A DNA stretch of 11,932 bases from Polyangiaceae bacterium. Its GTDB lineage: Bacteria; Myxococcota; Polyangia; Polyangiales; Polyangiaceae. Location: assembly GCA_025936205.1 (NCBI GenBank), contig JAICTU010000281.1, positions 1 through 11,932 of the forward strand, in the 5' to 3' direction. Below the pieces are notes generated by a model, which was not told where the DNA came from, searched no databases, and saw nothing but the letters and a program-made list of their open reading frames with translations. The position numbers and the translations under genes are program-made. Of the stretch, positions 1 through 6,734 are shown piece by piece (position 1 is the stretch's first letter; the number at the start of each line of letters is the position of its first letter).

Positions 1-162
1 AAGGTGGCGTCTGGATTGTGCCAGCTGGGCTTTCGCGCTGCGGACATCCACGCCGTGATCGCGGAGCTCCGGCAGCAGGGCGAGCTCGCCGCGGCCGCGC
101 CGCAACAATGGCTCCGCGAAGCGTTGCAGCGCCTGCATCGAGCTCCAGCGCGCCATCGTTGA
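1..162 (+). CDS. ruvA: 3' end of a RuvA-like Holliday junction branch-migration subunit (partial)
   Basis: Frame 1 is open from the first base to TGA at 160-162 and gives 53 residues; the 5' part lies outside the window. The fragment has the look of RuvA domain III: a short helical stretch VASGLCQLGFRAADI resembling the family's 'L..LGY.. .EA' motif, then a loop, then a closing helix QWLREALQRLHR resembling the 'LIREALRAL' end of E. coli RuvA. In that family domain III contacts the RuvB motor, while the missing N-terminal domains bind the DNA junction. Only this small piece is visible and its similarity was judged by eye, so another protein with a UBA-like C-terminal helix bundle is possible. 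No ruvB follows; the next gene is convergent. Confidence 0.55.
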   Translation, partial: KVASGLCQLGFRAADIHAVIAELRQQGELAAAAPQQWLREALQRLHRAPARHR

Positions 163-450
163 GAGCAGCGGCGCCCGAACCCCGGCACTCCTCGGCCCCC
201 CGGCGCACGTGATGCGCGCCCGACGCCGCGATCCGAAACCGCCCGCGGCGCCCCGAAACGTACGCAGGGCGCGACCGGTGCCGTTCGAAGCCCCGAAGCC
301 GGACGGCACCTATCGACCCCGTGCGGCCCGCCACGGCCCCGCGCGGCTTCGTGCAATGCTGGCGCCCGGCTTCGGGCATCGCCGTACAGGTGAGCAGCGC
401 TGTCCGCACCGAGATGTGACGAATCCTCAGGCTGGGGCCCCAGCGCGCAG

Positions 451-469
451 CGCCCGCGCCGCGCGGGCG
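451..469. repeat. Perfect GC hairpin CGCCCGCG-CCG-CGCGGGCG
   Basis: The two 8-base arms (451-458 and 462-469) are exact reverse complements around a 3-base loop. It lies in the convergent spacer, 7 bases downstream of the 14-bp palindrome at 431-444 (GCTGGGGCCCCAGC). There is no T tract. It may be a bidirectional transcription end or a transcript-stabilising structure; in DNA this GC-rich some chance palindromes are also expected. Confidence 0.4.
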
Positions 470-493
470 GAGGCGGGGCCCCACGCGGGATGT

Positions 494-512
494 GGGGTCT
501 GCCCCAGACCCC
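494..512 (-). terminator. Hairpin just after the thioredoxin-rhodanese stop
   Basis: GGGGTCTG (494-501), CCC loop, CAGACCCC (505-512): a perfect 8-bp stem with a 3-base loop, beginning 9 bases beyond the minus-strand stop codon at 522. On the minus strand no run of T follows, so it is not a textbook intrinsic terminator, but position and stability fit an end-of-operon structure. The stem is symmetric and could also act on plus-strand transcripts arriving from the ruvA side. Confidence 0.5.
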
Positions 513-521
513 CGAAGAAAA

Positions 522-1163
522 TCAGTTAGGCCGGTCGAGCGAGAAGCCGTCGCCTTCCCAGCCCAGCACGCCGCCATCCAGGAAGGCGACGGGGGTGCCG
601 CCGGCGGCCAGCTCGCCTGCGAGCGCCTTGGAGTCTGCGCCGGTACGGCAGTAGAGCACCGGTGGTACGGCCAGCTCCATCAGCTCCTCCAGCCGCGTTT
701 CGATCTGATCGCGCGGCACGTTGATGGCGCCGGCGATGTGAGCGCGCTGATACACCTCGGCGGGACGGATATCGACCAGGCAGATCTGCTTTTGCTTGGC
801 CAGCTGCGCCACTTCCTTGGGCTTCAGTGCGCCAGCAGGACGCGGCAGCACCGGTTCCAGTAGCTCCGCGAGCTGAGCCTTCTTCAGCGCACCGGCCTTG
901 CCGGTGACGGGGCGCCCCTGGTGGAACACCAGGAACGTGGGCACCGACTGAATGCCCAGCTGCCGCGCCAGGTAGGGAGACTGATCGATGTCGACCGTCA
1001 GCACCTTGGCACGACCGGCGTATTCCTGCGCCAACGCCTGCAGCTCGGGCTCGACCACCTTGCACGGACCGCACCAGGTGGCCCCGAACTCCAGAAGTAC
1101 CGGCAGCTCGCTCACGAGCACCTCTCGTTCGAAGTCCTTTTCAGTGACCTGCTGCAACTTCAT
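522..1163 (-). CDS. Thioredoxin-rhodanese fusion protein
   Basis: This 213-residue cytoplasmic protein joins two complete domains. Residues 1-106 are a thioredoxin fold with the W30-C31-G32-P33-C34 redox centre and the cis-proline loop S-V-P75-T-F. Residues 113-213 are a rhodanese domain with the DIRPAEVYQRAHIAGAINVP signature and a C172-R-T-G-A-D-S active-site loop, whose Cys would carry a persulfide. In these families thioredoxin reduces disulfides and persulfides while rhodanese transfers sulfane sulfur, so one chain could both form and release a persulfide; that coupling is inferred. There is no signal peptide. AAGGAG lies 7 bases before the ATG and overlaps the TAA of the upstream permease, 9 bases away, so translational coupling is likely. 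It is the last gene of the PP2C-permease operon. Confidence 0.93.
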   Translation of the reverse strand: MKLQQVTEKDFEREVLVSELPVLLEFGATWCGPCKVVEPELQALAQEYAGRAKVLTVDIDQSPYLARQLGIQSVPTFLVFHQGRPVTGKAGALKKAQLAELLEPVLPRPAGALKPKEVAQLAKQKQICLVDIRPAEVYQRAHIAGAINVPRDQIETRLEELMELAVPPVLYCRTGADSKALAGELAAGGTPVAFLDGGVLGWEGDGFSLDRPN

Positions 1164-1172
1164 GCTTCTCCT

Positions 1173-2003
1173 TTAGCTCCGGGACCTGGCCTCGCCAAGC
1201 GCTACCAGCGCAGAGCCCCGGCTTCCACCAGGCCGCGCCCGGTCCGCTCCCAGGCTCGCGCCGAGCCCGTAGAGCGCGGCGCAAGTGAGCCCGATGCTCG
1301 CGGCCGCCACGGCGAACGGCAGCACATGCTCGGTGCGAGCCACTGTCGCGAGCCCACCGCCCCAGGACGGCACCCCGGCGGGCAGACCCAGTCCCACGAA
1401 GCTCAGGGCGGCTTCGAGGCCGATGAGCGCGCTGGCCCCTTGCAACAGATTCACCGACAAGGGCCGGATCAGGCGCGGCACGACGTGAGCACGCAGCTGC
1501 CAGCGCCGCGAAGCGCCGAGCGCGCGCGAGGCCTCCACGAAGTCTCCCAGCAGCGCCTGCAGCAGCTCGGCCCGCACCAGCTGCGCCACCTCGAAGGTGC
1601 GCACCAAGCTGAGCGCGCCGAGCAGCGCGAGTACGCCGTGGCTCGGATCGCCGAGACGAAACAAGCCCACGAGCAGCAAGCCAGGATAGGCTCCAGTGAA
1701 ACCGACCAGCCGCGAGAGCGCGCCGCCGATGCCGCCGCTGCCGTAGATCGCGAGCGCGCCGAGCGCGCTGCCGAAGAGCGCGCCGAACAGCGTGGCTGTC
1801 GCGCTGACAGCGAGCACGTTGCGCGTAGCCAGCATCCACCAGGCGATCAGCTGCGAATGGCTGACGCTCTCCAGCTCCTGCTGCAGCGCGGGCGCCGCGT
1901 GAGGCGCCGCCAGCAAATCGGAGAGCAAGCCCGCGAGCAGCAGCAGGAACAAGAACCCGAGCGCGAGGTTGCGGGCAGACGGGCTGGCGGCACGAGGCTT
2001 CAT
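1173..2003 (-). CDS. DppC-type ABC transporter permease
   Basis: This 276-residue inner-membrane protein belongs to the peptide/nickel permease family. N-terminal TM is at about 11-32; further TM segments lie at about 62-88, 104-116, 122-135, 188-206 and 228-250. The EAA-type loop that docks the ATPase is at about 154-178 (DFVEASRALGASRRWQLRAH), followed by the family hallmark LSFVGLGLPAGVPSWGGGLA at 200-219. It starts with ATG overlapping the upstream permease stop by 4 bases (ATGA), as expected for a heterodimer made in equal amounts. Compared with typical DppC (about 280-300 residues) the C-terminus is divergent and Ala/Gly/Arg-rich. No ATPase or solute-binding gene is adjacent, so the substrate is unknown; peptides are the family default. 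Confidence 0.88.
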   Translation of the reverse strand: MKPRAASPSARNLALGFLFLLLLAGLLSDLLAAPHAAPALQQELESVSHSQLIAWWMLATRNVLAVSATATLFGALFGSALGALAIYGSGGIGGALSRLVGFTGAYPGLLLVGLFRLGDPSHGVLALLGALSLVRTFEVAQLVRAELLQALLGDFVEASRALGASRRWQLRAHVVPRLIRPLSVNLLQGASALIGLEAALSFVGLGLPAGVPSWGGGLATVARTEHVLPFAVAAASIGLTCAALYGLGASLGADRARPGGSRGSALVALGEARSRS

Positions 2004-3499
2004 GCGGGCCCCTCGGCCCCGCCTGCGGCGCCGAGCCAGCGTGGGTCGAGCAGGTTCGACAGCCAGTCACCGAATACGTGCCAGAGCCCTGCAAACAGCG
2101 CGGCCCCCACGGTGACGGCCATCAGCCAATTCAGATCGGGGTTGCGCAACGCCGCGATCGTTTCGCTGCCCAGCCCGGGAAGGCCGAGCACGTATTCGAC
2201 GACGCAGGTCAACGTCAGCAGCTGGGACAGGTGCGCGCCGAGCTGCGCAACCAGCCGCGCGCTGGACAGGCGCACGCTGGCGAGCCCCGCTCGCCAGGGC
2301 GGAACGCCGAGCGCTGCGAGCGTGCGCGGGAAGCCCGCTTCCGCTTCCTCTGCGCCTCGGGCGCCCTCGGCGAGCGCCACTGGTGCGCCGGCGAACAGCA
2401 TCAACAGAGCTCCCAGCCATGGCTGGCGCGCCGAGTCGCCCAGCCAGCGCACCGCCAGCAAGGCCAGCACGAGCACCGGCAGCGCGGTGCTCGCCGCGGC
2501 TGCCCAGCGCAGAATTCTGGCTGTCTGCGCGCCGGGCCCCTGCCCCGCTCGCATACGGCCTCGCGCGGCGTCGACCGAGGACAGAACGCCGCCGCTCACC
2601 GCGCCGATCCAGGCCCCCAGCAACCCGCAAGCGAACAGCGGCAAGGTCACGAGCGCGCCTTCGCAAAGCACATCCCACACCGGGCGCCCCGAGTGCAGCA
2701 GGCCCAGCTTGCGGCGCACTGCCTGAGCCACCCACCCACCGTAACGAGTATCGCGGAGCATGGCGGCGATGCGCTCCGTGCCGCTGTACGTCTTGTAGTG
2801 GCTGCGGTGACGCGCCCACCAATCCTGCCAGGAGCTCGTCACAATTTCCGCCCCCTCCAGGCTGGCATCGGCCGGCAGCTCCAGCTGGAGTTGGCCCGTG
2901 ATGTCGGCAGCGAGCTGCGCCAGCCGTCGCGTGCGCTCCAGATCCGCGGCCCCTTCGGGCGGCATCTGCGCGATCAGCTCGTCGAGCGCGTAGGTGTCGA
3001 GCTGCCGTACCTCGGTGTCGCGCAGCTGCGTGCTGCGTTGACCCAGACGCAGCACGGCGCGACGGGCGACGCTGGGTCGATAGTCGATCGCGTGCTCCTC
3101 CCAGAAGCGCGACCAGGCCAGCACCTCGCGGCTCGCGTCCCAGTGCTCGTCAAACTCGAGCCCCATGCGTACGCCCACCGGACGCAGCGCCTTCACGACG
3201 CGCGCTCTGGCTTCGGGGCTTTGCGCCTCCAACGCCGGCAAGAGGTAAGGCAAGGCGGCGCCTCCCAGCCTGGCCAGCATCCGCTCTGCTTCGGGCTGCT
3301 GGCCATCAGAGCTCACAATCTGCTCCAGAGCTCGCGTCGCCAGGCGTTCCACGGCACCGGGCTCCGGGTTGAAGAAGAGCGGCAAATCAGCGACGTCCTG
3401 CTCCGGCGGCAGCGCCATCGAAAGGATGCCGAAGCTCAGCAGAGTGATGGCGAGCAGCGTGGGCCCGAGCCACAGCAGGCGGCGCAGCACCAGGCGCAT
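2000..3499 (-). CDS. DppB-type ABC permease with a large HEAT-like extracytoplasmic insert
   Basis: At 499 residues this is much longer than DppB-family permeases (about 310-340). TM1 is at about 8-30. Residues 31-250 form a hydrophilic domain expected outside the membrane; it contains a HEAT-like helix pair (about 73-110: ARLGGAALPYLLPAL, then SPEARARVVKALRPVG) and two copies of W-x2-[FW]-W-x2-H-x3-Y (W129-Y140 and W224-Y235). The DppB body resumes at 251: DTRYGGWVAQAVRRKLGLL, TM segments at about 282-303, 331-353, 360-378, 420-437 and 456-474, an EAA-like loop at about 389-411 (FPRTLAALGVPPWRAG), then EYVLGLPGLG (435-444) and a closing LLDPRW. The partner DppC-type gene overlaps by 4 bases. 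The start ATG lies 25 bases after the PP2C stop and has only a weak AGAG ribosome site. The substrate is not predictable. Confidence 0.9.
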   Translation of the reverse strand: MRLVLRRLLWLGPTLLAITLLSFGILSMALPPEQDVADLPLFFNPEPGAVERLATRALEQIVSSDGQQPEAERMLARLGGAALPYLLPALEAQSPEARARVVKALRPVGVRMGLEFDEHWDASREVLAWSRFWEEHAIDYRPSVARRAVLRLGQRSTQLRDTEVRQLDTYALDELIAQMPPEGAADLERTRRLAQLAADITGQLQLELPADASLEGAEIVTSSWQDWWARHRSHYKTYSGTERIAAMLRDTRYGGWVAQAVRRKLGLLHSGRPVWDVLCEGALVTLPLFACGLLGAWIGAVSGGVLSSVDAARGRMRAGQGPGAQTARILRWAAAASTALPVLVLALLAVRWLGDSARQPWLGALLMLFAGAPVALAEGARGAEEAEAGFPRTLAALGVPPWRAGLASVRLSSARLVAQLGAHLSQLLTLTCVVEYVLGLPGLGSETIAALRNPDLNWLMAVTVGAALFAGLWHVFGDWLSNLLDPRWLGAAGGAEGPA

Positions 3500-3509
3500 G
3501 GCGCTCTTC

Positions 3510-3526
3510 GATCCACCCGCTGGATC
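3510..3526 (-). repeat. Small inverted repeat over the PP2C stop codon
   Basis: GATCCA and TGGATC form a 6-bp stem with a 5-base loop, covering the TGA of the PP2C gene and part of the 25-base gap before the permease start. It is too short and lacks a T tract, so I do not call it a terminator. It could modulate read-through or translation of the permease; chance is also plausible. Confidence 0.25.
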
Positions 3527-4709
3527 AGCGCAGCAGGTAGAAACCCATGACGATGATCAGCGTCACGCCGGCCATGATGATGGCCCCGACCGTGCGCGGT
3601 GGCAAACCGGCGAGCGGCACCGCCACCGAATCCTCCGAAGCCGCGACCGACGCAGCCTTGGCCAGCAGCCCCGGGCGACTGGAGCTGCTCGGCGGAGGAG
3701 TGGACGGCGCGCTCGAGCTAGACTCGGGCGGTTGGCTGTCGCCGCGCTTGGGCAGCTTGGTCGTGTCGCGGAACTCTGCGCGCTCCGGAGTGCTCGTCTC
3801 TTCTTCACGCACGCCTTCGGTGCTGGAGAACGAGTACTTCTGGTACGCCACGGGCTCATCGTCCGGGCTGATCGCGGGTAAGCCCTCACCACCGAACTTG
3901 ACGAGCACCACCGTCACGTTGTCGTGCCCGCCCGCCTCGTTGGCAGCGGCGATCAGCTTGGCACAGGCCTCCACCGGATCTTCGAGCTCCTGAAGGATTC
4001 CGCAGATGTCTTCGCTGCGCACCATGCCCGAGAGCCCGTCCGAACAGATCAACAGCGCATCATCCAAGCGCAGATCGACGTAGGTCAGATCGACCTGCAC
4101 CACCTCCGACGTGCCGAGCGCCTGCAAGATGATGTTGTTGTGCTCGAAGGTCTCCGCCTCTTCCTCCGTGAGCTGGCCCGCTTCGATCAGCTGATTGACG
4201 AGCGACTGATCGCGCGTGATCTGCGTGAGCTCGCCATCGCGGAGCAGGTACGCACGGCTGTCACCGACCTGGGCCAGGAACAGGCGATCATCGATCAGCG
4301 TGGCCATTGTGGAGGTGGTGCCCATGCCGCGGCGCGAACGATCGGCTCGAGCCTCGCCGAAGATCCTGACACCTGCGTCTTGCACTGCCTTCACGAGCCG
4401 CCGCGCCAGCTCCTCGCGCCCGCGCGGAGCCTTCGCCTGCGAGAGCCGATCGTAGATGATGTCTACAGCGAGCTGGCTCGCCACTTCACCGGCAGCGGCA
4501 CCGCCCATACCGTCGCAGACGCCGAACACGGCGCCAGAGCGCCCGAGGACGTGCACGGCGATCGGGTCGAAGGAGCGAGTCTTGCGCGTCAGGTCGGCGA
4601 CGAGAAAGTTATCCTCGTTGTGCTCGCGCACCTGTCCGACGTCCGTCTGGCCAAAGACTCGAACCTCGATGGAGGCTGACTTCTTTTTCGAGGAAGCGAC
4701 GTCGCCCAT
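3525..4709 (-). CDS. Tail-anchored PP2C-type Ser/Thr protein phosphatase
   Basis: A 394-residue metal-dependent phosphatase of the Stp1/PrpC class that removes phosphate from Ser/Thr in proteins. The catalytic domain (about 16-272) is intact: GQTDVGQVREHNEDNF with D33; VCDGMGG with the metal-binding D66-G67; GMGTTSTMATL at 128-138; VGDSRAYLLRDGELTQIT at 148-165; CSDGLSGM with D224; GGHDNVT with D263. Then comes a Ser/Pro/Glu-rich, low-complexity linker (about 275-365) and a single TM helix (about 374-393) ending in LLR, so the enzyme should sit on the cytoplasmic face of the inner membrane as a tail-anchored protein. No Ser/Thr kinase is in the window; the FHA protein 73 bases upstream is the obvious functional companion. 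The ATG lacks a good ribosome site and no other start precedes the conserved core. Confidence 0.95.
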   Translation of the reverse strand: MGDVASSKKKSASIEVRVFGQTDVGQVREHNEDNFLVADLTRKTRSFDPIAVHVLGRSGAVFGVCDGMGGAAAGEVASQLAVDIIYDRLSQAKAPRGREELARRLVKAVQDAGVRIFGEARADRSRRGMGTTSTMATLIDDRLFLAQVGDSRAYLLRDGELTQITRDQSLVNQLIEAGQLTEEEAETFEHNNIILQALGTSEVVQVDLTYVDLRLDDALLICSDGLSGMVRSEDICGILQELEDPVEACAKLIAAANEAGGHDNVTVVLVKFGGEGLPAISPDDEPVAYQKYSFSSTEGVREEETSTPERAEFRDTTKLPKRGDSQPPESSSSAPSTPPPSSSSRPGLLAKAASVAASEDSVAVPLAGLPPRTVGAIIMAGVTLIIVMGFYLLR

Positions 4710-4714
4710 GAACT

Positions 4715-4734
4715 CTGTCTCAGTCCTGTCTCAG
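4715..4734. repeat. Two copies of CTGTCTCAG with 11-bp period
   Basis: CTGTCTCAG occurs at 4715-4723 and 4726-4734, so the copies are spaced exactly one helical turn apart. They end 5 bases before the PP2C start codon (reading on the minus strand: CTGAGACAG twice). Such spacing puts both copies on the same DNA face, as for an operator, but it could also be a short duplication in the 5' leader of the mRNA. Confidence 0.45.
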
Positions 4735-4736
4735 CC

Positions 4737-4768
4737 CGACCCGTCCGAACCAACTCGACCCGTCCGAA
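4737..4768. repeat. Two copies of CGACCCGTCCGAA with 19-bp period
   Basis: The exact 13-base unit is at 4737-4749 and 4756-4768, just upstream (for the minus strand) of the CTGTCTCAG pair and downstream of the FHA stop at 4783. Together the two repeat pairs fill most of the 73-base FHA-PP2C gap. A regulatory role for PP2C expression is inferred only from position. Confidence 0.45.
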
Positions 4769-4782
4769 TGAGGAGCGCCAGC

Positions 4783-5850
4783 TTAGGATCCAAATCCGAA
4801 TCGGAACAGATGCTGACCCACTCTCAAGTGGTCGCCTTCACGAAGCTCCACTTCTCCCCGAATAGCAAGATAGGTGCCATTTGAAGAACCCAAATCTCGC
4901 AATGTGAACGTTCCGGCCGCTGGATCTCGCTGAATGGCCGCATGTCTCCGGCTCATGAAAGAGTCGGTCGTGAAGACGAGGTCCCCGAACTCGCGCCCGA
5001 TCACTACCTCGTCCGCCGAGATATAAAAGACGTTGCGCGAAACCCCCTCCACCGTCCGCTCCGTCAAACAGGCGTACCGAGGCCTGGCTGGTGAGCCGTA
5101 GACGTCCGTCCCTCGTTCGCGTGCGGGCCCCAACTCTCGCTCTCCCCCGGACAGGAGGTCAAACTTTAGCACTTCCGAGCCCAGCAACAGCAAGTCGCTA
5201 TCGTTGAGCGGCTCGGAATCGCGAACTCGGAGGTAGACGCCGTTCTGCGAGCCCAGGTCCTTCAGCACGAAGGTGCCCCCCCGGGCGAAGACGCGGGCGT
5301 GACGCGGCGAGACGAAGCGATCCGCCGTGAGTCGGATCTCACCCTCGTCCCGGCCGATATCCACCGTCCCCTGCTCGATCCAGTGCGTCTGCCCGGTGGA
5401 GCCGTCCTGACTGATCACCGCCAGATGTGCGACAGCGCCCGCGGCCGGCCGTTGGTTGCGAGGAGCGAAGGCGAGCTCGGGCGCCGGCGGGCGCATGGAA
5501 TCCGGCCGGGATACCAGGTCGAATACTTCATTCGACGGGGGCGTGGGCACGCCGGAGGGCGGTCGAAGCCCCGGGTTGCGGGCGGCTGCCGGGTCCGAGG
5601 CGCGAGAGATGCCCACCGGGTACTCGGGGGCACGCGCCGTCCCCACCGGATAGTCCGGCGCGCGGGATGCCCCCGCAGACTGCTGCGCCGCGTAGCTGAC
5701 CGATGCGAGTGTCCCTCCGGGGCCTGGACGCTCTGTGGTGAGCACACTGCCCGGCGGCATGTCGCCAGGCAGACTGTCGAGGGCCGCGCCACACCCAGGA
5801 CAGAAACGAGCCGCCTCGGCATTGCTGAGGCCGCAGCGCTGACACTCCAT
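4783..5850 (-). CDS. Zinc-ribbon protein with two FHA domains
   Basis: This 355-residue cytoplasmic phosphopeptide-binding protein starts at MECQRCGLSN: C3/C6 and C17/C20 make a four-Cys zinc ribbon. A Pro/Ala-rich linker (about 30-135) follows, with a decapeptide repeat ASRAPDYPVG/TARAPEYPVG at 61-80. FHA1 spans about 140-232 (G166-R167, S181-P-R-H184, DLGSQN203-G204) and FHA2 about 258-353 (G285-R286, S300-R-R-H303, DLGSSN324-G325). Both keep the Gly-Arg, Ser, His and Asn-Gly positions used by FHA domains to bind phosphothreonine. I chose ATG 5850 because the zinc ribbon begins there; the longer open frame up to 6213 overlaps the barrel gene and has no family character. No good ribosome site is visible. 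It probably reads kinase output that the neighbouring PP2C reverses. Confidence 0.9.
   Translation of the reverse strand: MECQRCGLSNAEAARFCPGCGAALDSLPGDMPPGSVLTTERPGPGGTLASVSYAAQQSAGASRAPDYPVGTARAPEYPVGISRASDPAAARNPGLRPPSGVPTPPSNEVFDLVSRPDSMRPPAPELAFAPRNQRPAAGAVAHLAVISQDGSTGQTHWIEQGTVDIGRDEGEIRLTADRFVSPRHARVFARGGTFVLKDLGSQNGVYLRVRDSEPLNDSDLLLLGSEVLKFDLLSGGERELGPARERGTDVYGSPARPRYACLTERTVEGVSRNVFYISADEVVIGREFGDLVFTTDSFMSRRHAAIQRDPAAGTFTLRDLGSSNGTYLAIRGEVELREGDHLRVGQHLFRFGFGS
5581..5670 (-). repeat. Decapeptide-coding repeat in the FHA protein linker
   Basis: Residues 61-90 of the FHA protein show a 10-residue period: ASRAPDYPVG, TARAPEYPVG, then a decayed copy ISRASDPAAA. The shared core is RAP[DE]YPVG. 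The segment lies in the disordered region between the zinc ribbon and FHA1, so it may be a spacer or a repeated short docking motif. The DNA underneath is a 30-base repeat and could vary in copy number between strains. Confidence 0.6.
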
Positions 5851-5971
5851 GGAGCAAGAGGACCTGGCGTACCCGAGTTCGTCAAGAGCCGATTCCAGAA
5901 CCAGCTGCGCTCTCTGCGACTTGCTCCCACTCCTGGTGACCGGAGGATGTTCGAGCACAGCTGCGCGGGTC

Positions 5972-6691
5972 TCACCAGCGCGAGAGCGGGTCTCGGATCT
6001 CGAAGCCCAGCTCCAGCGAGACCATGTGGGCCAAGCCGAGGCCGAGCAGACCGGTCGCGCGCGGCTGCCCGGCTCCGTCGGTCCAACGCCTGAGCAACAG
6101 CTGCCGATACATGGCGCCCACATTGAGCACGATGCTCTGGGTGACCTGAAACTCCAAGCCCGGTCCAAACGCCGAGGCTGCTCCCCAGGTGTCGAGCCCC
6201 CACTCGTTGCCATAGATCACACCTCCGACGTTCGCCCCCAGGTACGGGGCGAGCCGAGTGACGCGGGTGAGATACAGACGCAGCTCCGCTCTCAACTGCT
6301 GCAAGATCGCCAGCCTCAGCAGGTTTGCGGAATCCTGGCGCGAAAACTCGTAAGCGCCGCCGAGATACCAGGCGCTCCTGCTGCGATAACCGACTCTGAC
6401 GGTGAGGCCGCCACCTCCACTCAGGATGCAGGGAAGGCTGTTCATGGTCCGCGGACAGACCTGTCCCGCCGCGGCGACCGTCTCCGCCGTCAACGCCACG
6501 CCGTATTGCAGGTAGTGCGCACTGATGGGCGGGGGCGTCGACGGCGGCATGCTCGGGTCGGGCAACGCCGGGTCCGGCATCTGCGCAGCGCTCGGAGCGC
6601 TGACGAATTGCGTCGCAACGATTAGGCCGGCCGCCACAATCCAGCCAGATCGACGAGCATCCGTCACGCCCCTTGACGCCTTGCTGGCCAT
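5972..6691 (-). CDS. Outer-membrane beta-barrel-like protein
   Basis: A 239-residue exported protein of no named family that I recognise. From ATG 6691 it has a twin-Arg-bearing basic n-region, a hydrophobic core (WIVAAGLIVATQFV, about 17-30) and a likely signal cleavage after SAPSAA near residue 36. A Pro-rich stretch follows (37-55), then alternating amphipathic strands typical of small outer-membrane barrels (LTVRVGYRSRSAWYLGGAYEF, AELRLYLTRV, APYLGANVGGVIYG, GPGLEFQVTQSIVLNVGAMYRQL, MVSLELGFEIRD), ending in an aromatic Trp. Two Cys (C78 and C86, roughly) could pair. An in-frame TTG at 6730 would add 13 residues but collides with the divergent gene. It lies 121 bases upstream of the FHA gene and may be transcribed with it. 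Confidence 0.75.
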   Translation of the reverse strand: MASKASRGVTDARRSGWIVAAGLIVATQFVSAPSAAQMPDPALPDPSMPPSTPPPISAHYLQYGVALTAETVAAAGQVCPRTMNSLPCILSGGGGLTVRVGYRSRSAWYLGGAYEFSRQDSANLLRLAILQQLRAELRLYLTRVTRLAPYLGANVGGVIYGNEWGLDTWGAASAFGPGLEFQVTQSIVLNVGAMYRQLLLRRWTDGAGQPRATGLLGLGLAHMVSLELGFEIRDPLSRW

Positions 6692-6734
6692 TCGTTTAAA
6701 GGCGGTTTCGAGCTTCACCGGAGCACACAAGGTT

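Larger units (their letters stand above)
163..521. other. Gene-free convergent spacer with several palindromes
   Basis: About 360 bases separate the ruvA-like stop from the thioredoxin-rhodanese stop; the two genes face each other. I find no convincing coding frame. The stretch holds four inverted structures: an 8-bp stem at 277-284/303-310 with an 18-base loop, a perfect 14-bp palindrome at 431-444, an 8-bp GC stem with a 3-base loop at 451-469, and an 8-bp stem with a 3-base loop at 494-512. GGGGCCCC also recurs at 475-482. None is followed by a clear T tract on either strand. The natural reading is transcription termination between convergent genes. Confidence 0.6.

Noticed and set aside
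921..2726. A 601-residue plus-strand open frame opposite the thioredoxin and permease genes
   Set aside because: Its product is Gln/Arg/Ala-rich low-complexity without any domain; the minus-strand frames carry clear family motifs. It is an antisense shadow of high-GC codon use.
2078..3550. A 490-residue plus-strand open frame across the DppB-type gene
   Set aside because: Same reasoning: it is opposite a frame with strong DppB signatures, and its translation has no recognisable domain.
5857..5885. Possible -35 element TTGACG (minus strand, 5880-5885) upstream of the FHA gene
   Set aside because: No acceptable -10 hexamer at 16-18 bases (TCCTCT is seen), and the implied leader would be only a couple of bases.
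5851..6213. N-terminal extension of the FHA protein
   Set aside because: The extra 121 residues overlap the barrel gene and are Ser/Arg/Trp-rich without pattern; the zinc ribbon begins right at ATG 5850.
6525..6734. Plus-strand extension upstream of the acidic-tail gene
   Set aside because: It is antisense to the signal peptide region of the barrel gene; the real start has a ribosome site and gives a sensible N-terminus.
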